64,000 nt of DNA. It comes from Tetradesmus obliquus. Its lineage: Eukaryota; Chlorophyta; Chlorophyceae; Sphaeropleales; Scenedesmaceae. The stretch covers positions 4,946,501 to 5,010,500 of the forward strand of contig CP126201.1 of NCBI GenBank assembly GCA_030272155.1, read 5' to 3'. Of the stretch, positions 36,135-47,408 are shown one piece after another. A program made the translations under genes and the position numbers. Every line of letters starts with the position of its first letter. The first letter of the stretch is position 1. The notes under the pieces were generated by a model. The model worked only from the letters and a program-made list of their open reading frames with translations, searched no databases and was not told the origin of the DNA.

Positions 36135-39100
36135 TCAAATCACTGGTGCAGCCACCACCGGCAGCAACCTCCGCAGCAGCAGGCTCACAACAGCGCCCCT
36201 GCCATGCCCGTGCTGGCCCTTGCCAGTCAGCGCCACATCATCACCCAGCACCTCCTGCAAGCTGCTAAAACCCGAGCTTTCTGAACCCTGACTGGCGCCC
36301 TGAACCACAAAACCGCTGCCGGCATGCTGCCACAGTGTGCGTGCAGCGTCCCCCCATGTGGCTGCCTCTGCACCTCTGTTTGGCAGGGCTGTCAGCAGCT
36401 GGCAGTAGCGCCACGCCACTGCTGCTGCCAGGCTGGGGTGCGCCAGCTGCCTGCTGCTGCTGGCTGCCTTGTCCACGAGCCTGCAAGAAGCAACCAGCAC
36501 AGCAGAGACTTGAATGAGTTGGAAAGCACGTGTGGATTTGCACAGGTGAACAGCAAGCAGCAGCGCATGTCAGCACAATACACACCGGCAGCTTCACCCA
36601 AGCTGCTGAGCTGTCACATACATTCCACTGCAGTATCCAGCAGCGTTACTGCCGTACAAATGCAGCCGCTGCGGCGCTCACCTGCCAGGCTCAGTGGCCC
36701 CCAGCACCTTGCTCGACTGATACCGCAGATATAAGCAGCAAGCAGCAGTGCACACTAGCATGACAGCCTGGCCGCAACACCCCTGCGCCAGAATATGTGA
36801 GCTGCCACACAAGCTTGACTGCGTCGCCCAGCGCTGCTTCTGTTGCTTGTATGTGGTCTACCCCTTCCGTGCTCACCTGCCAGGCTCAGCCGCCCCCAGC
36901 ACCTTTGCCGCCTCCCGCAGCAGCCCCTCAGCAAACATCACGCGCGCTGACCTGGCGTAACCGGTGCCCAGCAGCAGCAGCACGGGAGCCAGGCCAGGCC
37001 CAGCCTCGCCACCAGCCGTCTCTGCTGCTGCCAGCGCTGCTGAGAGGTGCTCCTCTGATGGCTCCCACTCCTTGCGGGCCATGCACACCTAGCGGGGCAG
37101 CAGCCAGTGGTAAGCAGTTGAAGCTGCTGACGTGCTGGGGTGGTTGAAGTGACGCGATGCCCTGTGCTCTGTGTCTGCACAGGTTGTGTGCAATACCTGC
37201 AGCTGGTTCTCTGGCTGTTACGAGTGTGCATCACGCCAGCAGGCCAACCCTGTCATGCGGCCAAGCTACTGTGCAGCCAAGTGACACATGCACATGTGTC
37301 GGACGAAAATATATCCGATGGCAACTCTGCCATGCTGCTGAGTGGTGCTGGCCGCACCTGTGCTGCTCCCAGAGCCACATCAGCAGCCACCTCCTGCTGC
37401 AGCCTGCTGCTGAGGCAGCTGCCAGGATCAGACTCGAACACGAGTGCCTTACTGTCGCTGCTGCTGCTGCTGCCGCCTAGAAGCTGCTGTGCTGCAGCAT
37501 AGCTGCCGGATGCTGCGTCCAGCTCACCCTGCACCCAGGTCACCAGCGCAGCAGCAGCTGCACAAATCATACACAAGGCAATTCTATCTAGGCTGGTGTG
37601 GTGTCCTTATCATACACGCAAGCCTGCGTTCAAACTGTGTGGTGAATGCTGTTTGAGTTGGCAAACGGCCCACATGTCCCTTGAGAATGTGGTGTGTCGT
37701 AATTGCTGTGCACAAGCAGGCGCGGCTGCAGGCGTGTGCACCAGCAATGCCTCTCCGGCAGGCGGGCACAGCAACAAAGCTGCTTGCACCAGAGTGCATG
37801 CTTGTCACTTGATGCTGCTGCTATGCCAGCAGTCCCACCTGTGCAAGGGCCAGATCGCCAGCAACCTTATGACTGACAGCCCGCAGCACACTACGTGCAC
37901 CGCCGCCGCCGATGCTGCTGCTGCAGCTACTGCAGTTGAGCGCTTGTTGCAGTTCTTGCAAGGCAGCAGCTGCTGCGTCTGGTAGCAGCGGCGTGGTTGC
38001 ATGCTGCACCATCAGGCGCTGTGCAAGCTGCACCGCATCCTCCTGCACAGCGGTGCAGCACCAAGCACAGGGTCAAAAGCAAGCTGACTAGTCTAGCACT
38101 TTGACATGCGTACCTCCAGTGGTGCGATCACACACTGCAGCCATCATCAAGTCAGCTCAATCTTACAGGTGCGCCTGTTTGTCCATAGCTGCCGGCAACT
38201 GAGCAGCATGGACCACTGTCTGAAGCATGCACCATGCTAGCAGGCGCTATTGCTGCATTGCGCTTACCTTGCTGCCAGTCGCAGCAACGGCTGCTGCTGC
38301 ATCTGCGTCCCTCCCAGCCACCAGCAGCGTCCTTGCTGCTGCCAGCCGCGCCAGCCCTGCCAGATCGGCTGCTGCTGCGCCTTCAGCTGCTGCTGCAGCG
38401 GCCGCTGCTTGGCTGCATGCGGCTGCCTCGCCCTGCACACAGCAGCAGTGGAGCTGAGCACCCAACTGCCTTACACAGAACACAGTTGTGCATGCACGCA
38501 AGCAGCTTTGTGTGTGTGGTCATACGGTCCGCATGCTAAACCATCATGCCGCACATATGTGCATCATTGAACTGGGCACTGATGCATGGCACTCTCCAGG
38601 CAGGTGCGTTGCTGCTGCAGTGCAGGCCTCGCCCTGCCACATGCTGCAGCTGCTGCAGTGCTGCTTCCCCCTGGCCTCACCCAGTTGTGCTCTGCTGCAA
38701 ACACCTCAGATAAGGCAAGGTTCAGCCTGCAGGAGCCACGCAGCAGGCAGGCGTTGGTGGCCAGCCGCAGCTGCGGCACGGAAGGCAAACGGTTGCTGCT
38801 GCATCAACATGCTAGGCTGAGCCAGCTGAACTGAATGCGCAGCACACTGTCTGTGTAATGCAGCTGCTGAATGCGTATAATAACGCTCTCAATGTTCCGC
38901 ATTGAATGCAGCTGAGCAGGGCTGCTGCTGCAAGGCGCGCACCGTGCGCTGTCCAGGCCTCTGCTGGGGTCAGGCTGCATGGACAGCCCACTGCGCAGCA
39001 CATCGATGGCTGGCTGGCCCTGGCCCTGCACGACAGCATGGTGGAGCAGTACAGTACAAGAAGCAGCATGGAAACTATAGTACATGCTGTGGATGCAGGT

Positions 39101-39419
39101 ACTCAGCAAAGTGCGCATGCACAGGCGGTGGGGAGTGAGAACCGCAGCACCTTACCACCAGTGCATGCAGTCAGCTGAGCACTGCTGGTATGCATGTAGC
39201 GAGTGAACAGAGGGTAGCGTGAGCTTTGCAGCTGCTACAGACATCACATTGCCCCTGAGAGTTTTCCCGCAAGCAACTTGCCTTGAGGTCCTTCCACACA
39301 TAGCCCAGCATCTGATCCACCACTGCTGAGCCTGACATGCAGCGCAGCCCAAGCACTGGCAGCTGGTAGCATGCATCTTGCAAGCTGGGGGTTGCTAGGT
39401 GCCCAAGTCGACAGATCAT
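36135..39419 (-). CDS. TPR-like helical-repeat protein
   Basis: Exons: 39282..39419 (ATG in GCCGCCATGA), about 38885..39025, 38681..38770, 38268..38432, 37839..38042, 37358..37528, 36877..37088, 36135..36480; about 488 residues. From 38770 to the stop all phases agree. The exon 1 donor is GC (AAG|GCAAGT), a known minority splice type. The exon 2 end is uncertain: GTTATT at 38884 keeps phase 0, but a better-looking GTGCGC at 38942 would break the frame. Helical TPR-like segments include GQPAIDVLRSGL, GELDAASGSYAAAQQLL, LSAALAAAETAGGEAGPGLA and MFAEGLLREAAKVLGAAEPG. The protein is Ala/Leu-rich with no signal peptide. TPR proteins are protein-binding scaffolds; the partner is unknown. It diverges from the transporter gene across 653 bp. 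Confidence 0.72.
36675..36709 (-). other. Intronic copy of the TPR exon 7 end plus donor
   Basis: GCTCACCTGCCAGGCTCAG followed by GCCCCCAGCACCTT matches 36871-36905 at about 32 of 35 positions. It includes the exon end (AEPG) and the GTGAGC donor, so it is a second potential 5' splice site in the intron. Confidence 0.75.
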
Positions 39420-40072
39420 GGCGGCAGCTCAGGATGTAGTGGTGCTTTCTAGTGTGCTGGGTTGTGGTGCCAGGGCAGACGCTGCTGTGTGGTACACTGC
39501 ACTGCTGTACTGCTGAACTCCGATCTCGTACGCAGCAAGTGTTCCCTCGACCTGTTGTGTATGGCTGCACCGAAAGCAAGCTTCATAATCGTTCCTCACC
39601 AGACAACAGGCTGTGAGCCCTGGGAGCTGTCATGTCAGGAGGTAACAGGGTTACATAATTTTGAGATACTATTGTAGGGCAAATGGCATCTTATTGACGA
39701 GCAATCAAGCACTTTTCCAGCTGAGTTTGGCATCTGTGTGCCCACGACACCCATCTCGCGCTCTTGCTGTCCCAGGGCTGGGTTGCTGAATTGCTGTCTC
39801 GAACTGATCAACCTGCCAAAAGTTATTGTACACTGTTGAGTACGCTGCTAAGCACATTTCTAGCTTGACTGCACCGTGCAGACTGGTCATTGCACTGAGC
39901 AGCAACTGCTGAACCAGAGATTGAAATCCAAGGCAGCAACTGAAACAAGCTCTACGCACTTGAAAGTCACGTGTCTGCACCTTCGGCCACGCAATCAGAC
40001 ACCACAGCCGCAGCACGGCCTCACCCAGAGAAGCATGAGGCACTGAGGCAGAGCAGCTGATCCTGCTGGGTC
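39420..40072. promoter_or_regulatory. Shared divergent promoter region
   Basis: 653 bp between the starts of the TPR-like gene (-) and the TPT/KT transporter (+). It contains both 5' UTRs. I see no clear TATA element. Confidence 0.5.
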
Positions 40073-41804
40073 ATGGGCGTTGGCAGCGCGCCGCAAAGCG
40101 GTGCTTCAGCAGCAGCAGATGAGGAGCAGCAGGGACTGCTTGGCCGCAGCAATGGCTTCGCGGTTGAGAAGCCCCGAGCATCAGCTGCTGCACGCAACGG
40201 GGTGGTGCGGGTGCTGCTGGCAGTTGCTGTTGCTTGCGGCTGGATGTTTGTGTCGTCACTCCTCATCCTGCTGAACAAGCACCTGCTGAAGGACTTGGAG
40301 TTTGGGTGAGCTGTTAACAGTTACAGCTGTGATGCAGCTTGCAGAGAATCAAGCCTAACAGCAGCTGCTTCTGACAGGTGTTGCAGCATGTACTTGCATG
40401 ACCTGCCTTTGCTTGCAGCAACCTGTCAACGCAACTGCACCTTGCACCTTGCCTGCAATGCGAAGAAATCAAACAGTATAAGGGCGGCAGCCAAGCATGG
40501 CACATGATGCAAGCAGCAAGTAGCAGGGCAGCCAGGGCAGACAGCCATGACTCAGCAGCTTGGCTGTCTGCTGCATCCAGAACACCAGCGGCAGGCAACC
40601 CATACGCACCACACCACACTTTCACATCAGCAATTTCTACATGCCTGCTCACACACAGCATCTCGTCAGCGCATCCAAGCACCCACCCAGCCCCCAACTC
40701 CCAGCCCACACTCAGCCTTGTGCTCTGTGCCACACACCCGCCGCCGCCGCCACACAACAAACAACAATACAACAGCTACCCCATGAGTGTGGCAGGCATG
40801 GGGATGGCAGCATCAGGTGTCTTCTCTTACATACTGTGCCACGTCACCAAGACAGTAGAAGCCAAGGCAGTCATCAGCCGCGAGTACTGGCTGCGGCGCA
40901 TCATGCCAGTGGGCTTCTTCATGGCTGCCACGCTGTGTGCGGGCAACTTGGTTTATCTGTACCTCAGCGTGAGCTTCATCCAGATGCTCAAGGCCTTCAC
41001 GCCTGTCATCACCATGCTGGCGCTGTTCATCGCGGGCTTAGAAAAGCCCACAGGCAAGGTGCGTGCCAGCAGCAGCAGCAGCAGGAGTAGCAGTAGCAGC
41101 AGCAGCAGCGTTGATGCTGAATGCATGCTGGTGTGTGTGAGGCGTGTGTCTTGGAGCATGCATGCCTTACTGCAGCTGGTCATCACCGTAGCAGCGTATG
41201 CAGCATGTGAAGACGCAGCAACAGCAGCAGCAGCAGCAGCTGCTACATGTTCACTGACAGCAACTGTCAAGCGTGCTGCACAACTGCTTCTGCCCTTTGC
41301 ATAACAAACTACTGCCTGTGCTTTCTGCCGGCCTGCGCCTGCCTTGCGCCACACCCCCCTGCCCCTGCAGATGATCGGCAGCGTGATGGGCATTGCTGCG
41401 GGCACGGCGCTGGCTGCCGCTATCTGACATGCTGCAACAGAACTCAAAAACTTGCCGCTTCATGCCCTGCAGATGATCGGCAGTGTGCTGGGCATTGCTG
41501 CGGGCACGGCGCTGGCCGCGTACGGCGAGGTGCACAACAGCCTGCTGGGCGTGGCCATCATGCTGTTCAGTGAGGCAGCGGAGGCGGTGCGGCTGGTGAT
41601 GACGCAGCTGCTGCTGCAGGGGCTGCGCATGGGGCCCTTCGAGGGCGTGATGTGGATGGTGAGCGTGATGAGGACAGACAGCAGCAGCAGGTCTGAGGCC
41701 TTTCGAGGGTGTGATGTGGATGGTGAGCGGCAGCAGCGGCTGCAGCAGCAGCAGGTATGAGGCCTTTGGAGGACGTGATGTGGATGGTGAGCGGGATGAG
41801 GACA

Positions 41805-41843
<39 letters not shown>

Positions 41844-42193
41844 TGCGGTGCGCAGCAGGGTTGGCACGGCAGGCAGGCAGCAGCAGCAGCAGCAGCAGCA
41901 GCTGGCATGGGCTGCTGCTGGGTGTGCTGTGTACCAACGGCAGCTGGGTGTGCTCTGGCAGCTGTACCAGGGTCCTGCTGGTCAGTGAAGATGGCGGCAG
42001 CAATGCCCTTGAACAACGGCTAGCTGTGTTGCAGGGCTGTAGCTGGTGCGGTTGTGCGCTCGTGCGGCTAGCAGCTGCGCCTGCTCAATTAGGTGGTGCC
42101 AGCTGGCAACTGGCATTTGCTGCGCTATGCAGGCTCTGGCCACGTGTCCGCATACCGCTGATGTAGCCTCAGCCGCCGCCACTGCTGCACCTG

Positions 42194-42225
<32 letters not shown>

Positions 42226-42226
42226 G

Positions 42227-42265
<39 letters not shown>

Positions 42266-43243
42266 AGGCCCCTGCATGCTGGCTATGGCTGATGCTGGGC
42301 GCTGCTGTTGGGGAGTGGCCGCGCATGATTGCTGCGGGGCACCACGTGATCCCGCTGCAGCACCCGCTGCTGTTTGGGCTGGCTGCCTGCCTGGGCTTTG
42401 CTGTGAACGTGCTGGCCTATGCCACCATCAAGCTGGCATCGAGTTTGACGTTGAAGGTGCGTGTGCAGGCTGCCTTTACGTGCAGCAAGGGTGTGTGTTT
42501 GCTGCTTGGCAGTTGAGGTGCTGTGCATGGAGCAGGCCTACGCCACCATCAAGCTGGCATCGAGATTGACGCTGAAGGTGCGTAAGGATGACTGCTGTGG
42601 CTCTGATGCATCTGTGTCAGCGATGTTGCACGTGCATAGCACTGCGTGGAGCTGCTATACGCATGCTCAGCAGGTGTGCAGCAGGGATTTGCACGTGTTG
42701 CTGTTTGGAAGTTGACGCGCTGTGGATGGAGCTTCCAAGCATGTTGGTGTCGGCATCGGCACAGTACGCGTCTGATTTAGCAGCGTTAGGCCGACACGCC
42801 ATTGCTGTCGTCTGCGCCTGACTGTATCATTTGTGCCTGCGCTGCTGCGGTGCCGCCCCGCTGCGCCTGCCGTGCTGCTCATGCAGGTCTTGGGTTGTGT
42901 GAAGGTGAGCCCTGATGGTTGATTGCGAAGCAGAGGAGAAGCCAACTGACAGTCCAGCTGCAGCTCAATGATCGTGCTGTACTGTGACAGCAACAAGTCA
43001 AGGGAAAATCTGCCAAGGCTTAGGGTGTTGCTTGACCACATGGGCTGCTTGAGGCAGACACCTCTGTTCGTGTGCCAGCCAAGCCCTCAACTTTCACATG
43101 ACAGCTCTGCGCCAAACAGCTTGCAGCTGTCTCCCAGCAATGCAGTCAGCCCCTATATGGCATGGTAGCTGTGTGGCGCTCACATGATGCTGCTGCTGCT
43201 GCTGCTGCTGCTCCTGCTGCTCCTGCTGCTGCTCCTGCTGCTG

Positions 43244-43286
<43 letters not shown>

Positions 43287-43456
43287 AGAATGCTGTGGTG
43301 ATCCTAGCTGCCATGCTGCTGTTTGCGGAGGAGGTGACGCCCCTGCAGGCCGTGGGCTACATCGTCAGCACGGCAGCCTTTGGCGTGTACACACACATCA
43401 AGATGACGCAGATAGCAGGCGAGGCCACACAGCCGGACAAGCCCAACAAGCCGTGA
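40073..43456 (+). CDS. TPT/KT-family sugar-phosphate or nucleotide-sugar transporter
   Basis: Six exons with agreeing phases: 40073..40305, 40776..41058, 41473..41658, 42268..42456, 42887..42904, 43289..43456; 358 residues, the usual length of the plant triose-phosphate-translocator-like (drug/metabolite transporter) family. After a 45-residue hydrophilic N-terminus there are about ten hydrophobic segments, starting [20 protein letters not shown]. Family motifs: [68 protein letters not shown] and SLTLKVLGCVKN, as in the KT subgroup. Exon 5 is an 18-nt microexon encoding VLGCVK, part of the conserved motif. No transit peptide is evident, so a Golgi/ER membrane location is more likely than plastid. 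The substrate cannot be read from sequence. Confidence 0.92.
41363..41419 (+). other. Intronic copy of the transporter exon 3 start
   Basis: Nearly identical to 41465-41520: CCCTGCAG acceptor, ATGATCGGCAG, then GGCATTGCTGCGGGCACGGC. The copy then runs into a stop (TATCTGA), so using it as the exon would truncate the protein; the downstream copy is the real exon. Confidence 0.8.
41697..41791 (+). other. Two intronic copies of the transporter exon 3 end plus donor
   Basis: The real exon end is CTTCGAGGGCGTGATGTGGA then TGGTGAGC at 41638-41662. It recurs with small changes at about 41697-41729 and 41760-41792, each keeping the GATGTGGATG|GTGAGC donor. Confidence 0.8.
42195..42266 (+). repeat. 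(CTG)n run ending in a 3' splice site
   Basis: CTG triplets, interrupted once by CGCG, occupy the last 70 nt of the transporter intron up to the TAG acceptor at 42267. Confidence 0.9.
42539..42583 (+). other. Intronic copy of the transporter exon 4 end plus donor
   Basis: Matches 42418-42462 with about four substitutions (GCCACCATCAAGCTGGCATC shared), including the donor GTGCGT. It encodes [13 protein letters not shown] in the same frame style as the real exon end. Confidence 0.8.
43184..43288 (+). repeat. (CTG/CTC)n run ending in a 3' splice site
   Basis: CTG and CTC triplets directly precede the acceptor CTGCAG of the last transporter exon (43289). The run forms the pyrimidine-rich tract and the AG. 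Confidence 0.92.
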
Positions 43457-43518
43457 CGGAGCTGGCAGGCAGCGGCATGCTGGCTAGGACTGCAGCAGCT
43501 GGATTACTTCTATGGAAC

Positions 43519-43586
43519 CTCCAACAATCAGGATTGTTTCGACTCAATCTTTTATGATCGAGTCGAAACAATATTGGCTGTTGGAG
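43519..43586. repeat. Near-symmetrical inverted repeat with 27-nt arms
   Basis: Left arm 43519-43545 and right arm 43560-43586. The outer 8 bp (CTCCAACA/TGTTGGAG) and inner 13 bp (ATTGTTTCGACTC/GAGTCGAAACAAT) pair perfectly, separated by a 6-nt internal mismatch, with a 14-nt loop. It lies 60 nt after the transporter stop codon, so it is probably in its 3' UTR. Confidence 0.9.
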
Positions 43587-44632
43587 CACTGGGCCGGGTA
43601 GTGTGAACACGTGGGTGGTGTAGCGCTGTCGGCTGTGTGATGGTGCTCATAACCTGGTGCAGGCTGCTGGAGGTGGCGGCATGTGCACAGCTTACTTGGC
43701 TCTTCTGTGAGGACCACTTTGTGGCTGCAGCAAGCCACTGTAGTGATGCAGCTCATACCCACAGCACCAGTGATTGGAATAGGTGGCATGCAACTTGAGG
43801 CATTGGGGAAACACCATCAGTCTTGTTGTTCACCCATGTGCTGCCTGCATTGCATTGGTTGCTTGTATGTCTGTGAGCATGTTGGTGCTGCTGCACTCTT
43901 GGGCTTACAGCTGTGTGCCATGCATGCTGGCCCATAAATCTTCCATTGCACAGTCGGCAGCAGCAGCAGGCAGCTGGCACATCAGCACCTGGTGTTGAGC
44001 CTCAATAGGCCGCTGCGGAGCATCTGGCGTGGCGCCATCCACACCAGCGCGTGCTGTTGTGTTGAGTGATGCAAGGTTGTTGCGTTGCCCGTGGGACGAC
44101 GCTGCACTGCAAGCATGCGCATGTGTGCATTGACACCGCCTTGACACTGGCCGCCAAATCGAGCAGCCTGCCAGCTTGCGACCCATCATTGATTTGCGAT
44201 CAGCATTTGCTGTGTAACCGACGCTTCTGTCATTGCGTTTTGCTCTGCCCCTAATTACCGCCATGGCGGCTGAAACATGAAGGTCAGCTGCTGGGCGACC
44301 TGATGACTTTGTCAACCAGCTCTGAAACGTTGCAATATAGCGCTGCCTCTGCTAGTCATGAAACAGGCGAACTGTACAGCAACATGTTGCTGTGGAAGGC
44401 ACGTGCAGCTGCTTACCCTTTAAAGGGTGAGAGCTCAGTGTATGCTACAGTTGTCACACTGCATGCACTTTTACCACACGTCCGAAGGGTAGTCGAATGT
44501 GCGGCCAGCACTGCTGTTGCACACCGAGGTGAGGCCTCATCCCAGCCTGGCTCGTCGACGGCAAATTTGCTTTACAGCTGCCGCAACCTTGCAGCACACC
44601 CAACTCACAAGCAAAGCAAAGTGAGCCATGTT

Positions 44633-44730
44633 GCACAGAAGAGGCTGGCTCACAAGGGGACGCGGCACCTGACAACTCCAAGCACAGAAGAGGCTGGCTC
44701 ACAAGGGGACGCGGCACCTGACAACTCCAA
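44633..44730 (+). repeat. Perfect 49-bp tandem duplication
   Basis: Units 44633-44681 and 44682-44730 are identical, each starting GCACAGAAGAGGCTGGCTCA. A third partial copy (GCACAGAA) follows at 44731. Confidence 0.95.
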
Positions 44731-47408
44731 GCACAGAAAACAGCACCCAGACAGTCGCACCCTTGCACCAAGGTGTGCAGCAAAGCTGTAGTGTGCCACG
44801 AACACCGACGGCAGCTGCAACTTGCAACTTGCGTGGTTGAACCACTCAGCACGGCCTCAAGTACACCCCACAAGGACAGTGCTCGCAGACCTGCCTTGCA
44901 TCAGCCGCAGCCAATCGGGAGGCGGCGGCTGCACCACAATTTTTTCCTTTGCAGATGGTGCCCTGCAACAGTACAGAACCACAGCGACAGCCAACCCCAC
45001 CACTGGCCTGACTGCCACACAGCGTGACGTGAAAACAGCCCCCAAAAGTATAGAACAGATGCAGACAAGCATATGGCAACAGGATCCGGCATGCATAATA
45101 TCTCTAAACCCCAACATCCCCTTGCTGCAGCCCCAGCACCCACTGCTGCAGGGCTACACACCCAGCAGCATATAAAAGAAGAGAGAAGACATGCATGTGC
45201 ATGCAGCGTGTGTAAGAGCACTATCTACCACCCACTGTGGCGCAGCCACAGCACATACTAGACTGTGCCAACCCATTCACAACATATGCTGAGCTATGCC
45301 AATCCATTCACAGCATAAAGCCTGTTTGCCATGTGCTGGCTGTGGCACCTCAGCTGGAGCGCTGCTAGCAAAGCAAAGCCGTCATGCCATGGCATATTGT
45401 GGTAAGGCCCATCACATATGCACTGCCTCTGACAACCCATGTGCCGGACATCGACAATAAGCTGAACTACAGCCAAATAACAACAAAATCCTGACTCGAT
45501 AGCATAAATGCTGACAACAGCTGCGTTCAAGAGCAGCTGTAGAATTAGCAGCACACCATGGCACAACACTGTGTCACAACGCCTGCCCCTGCAGCAGCTT
45601 GTTCAACGTGCTGCTGGCACCTCACATGTGCTGCGAGGCAAATATATTTCTGAATAGATCAGCAACAGAGCTGCAATACATCAACATAGATGCCCTGCAG
45701 TGTGATCCGCCAGAGTATCACTAGGCAGCTGCCCTGCACAAATATACAGATGGTGCGCGATACACTGCAGCAGCTCACATGGCGCCCACACTGCTCACAC
45801 CACTCGCCTTGCCGACGTGGCTACCTTGCTGCTGCTGCCGCCACGGCACCCACATCATCAGCAGGCATACGCAACACGCAACAGGCAGCAGGCTCATGTA
45901 TCGCCGCACCCTGCTGCAATAGTACTTTGGCATCCCAATCCCTCCCCCTGGCATCCCCAACCAACCAGAAGCAACCATTCACTGGCTGCAGCGGCACTTT
46001 CTGAGGCCGTAATAAGATCTATGCGATACCCACACATGCGCATGCAGCAGCACGGCGACAGCAGCACCGCCCATACACATCCCACATACCTTTCACCACG
46101 TGCAGCCACATAGACAGCCCCGTATCGCGCATGCCATGCACGCATGCGCTCGCTACCACCATCTGGTCGACCCATAATCAGCATCATCCACAAGCTGCCA
46201 CAGGCTGCCATGCCCCAAGATGCTGCCCGATGGCAAACACAGATCACTGCAACCTCGGCATGCCGGCACTGTGTCTAGTGCACTCTGGGCACTGCTGCAG
46301 CTGCGCAGCGTATGCACAGCACACAATGCTGCTGCAGTGGCGCTCAGCAGAAGAGCACACCAGTGTTGAGCAGCATAGCTGAAGCCATGGATGCGTCCCC
46401 ACAATGTGAGAGATTGCAGTAGCAGGCGCCTCATGCTGCTGACAGCACACCTACATTTGTGTAAAGCCGCAGCAAAGCTGCCTCCCCCCCCCCCCCCCCA
46501 GCAAAAGCAGGGACAAGGCCCTACACTGCTGCTCACCAGCGCTGATCAGTGCACACAAAAACGACAGGCTGCACCGTGCTGTTCCACCCCTAGCCACACG
46601 TATGTTTCCATCAAAACTGCACGCACTCAGGTACTTTCTAGCCTGAGTGAGAGCTGCCAATACGCTCTGGCTCATGTGCTGCAGACAGTGCCTGCAGCAT
46701 GCAGTGCAGCCACGCTACACAGTTCAAGTGAATGAGAGAATGCAGGCATGCAAAAATGCAAGGAAGGCACTCCAAAACAAGAAAGAGACTTAAACCCAAC
46801 AAGCATCAGAGGCTAGCCAGCTCCATAGCCAAGCATCAAGGCCTGCAAAAACAAGTGCTCCTTAGCCGTAGAGCAACTTGCTCTCTCAAAGGAACGCAAC
46901 AAAACACCAGCATGAATTGCTGTGGACCCACTCAACAGTGCATGGGCGCCGTTGGTGATGCAGTGCTGTCACCTGTTAGGTGCCTGGTTCCTGGATTTGG
47001 CAAACAACATAGCAGATTCAGTAAATCCTACCATTCAGCCATGCTGCCAGCGACAACATGCAGCAGTTCAGCAGCCAAACAGAAAATGGCTGCGCTGCAT
47101 GCTTGCACAGCCTCACCAGGTGTTAGGTGTCATGCTGCACTCATATAATCCAGCAACCAAGGAATGAATGCAAAAAAGGACTCACGTATGTGTGCGTGCA
47201 TGCTGTGTTCGCAGCAACATGCATGGCAGCCATACGTTGCTAGTACCCATGTGCAAGAGCAGCTGCTGCAAGCAGCTGCCTGCACTGCTGTTGTTCCAAC
47301 ACGCAGTCAGCCCTAGTGCCGCAATGAGTGCTGTTGGAAGCACCCTGGACTGCTGACAAAAACCAAGCAACCCTCTTACCCGCCTGTACCTCAACTCTCA
47401 ACCCCAAC

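Larger units (their letters stand above)
43457..47408. other. Convergent intergenic region, about 4 kb, no supported gene
   Basis: Lies between the stops of the transporter (+) and the lectin/sushi gene (-). Contents seen: a near-symmetrical hairpin at 43519-43586, a perfect 49-bp tandem duplication at 44633-44730, and a 16-C run at 46484-46499. The open frames in it (for example 44303-44791, + and 45894-46247, -) match nothing I know and lack splice or codon support. It may hold old mobile DNA. Confidence 0.5.

Noticed and set aside
41371..41424. First copy of transporter exon 3 as the real exon
   Set aside because: Runs into a stop within 18 codons; the second copy continues through the conserved domain.
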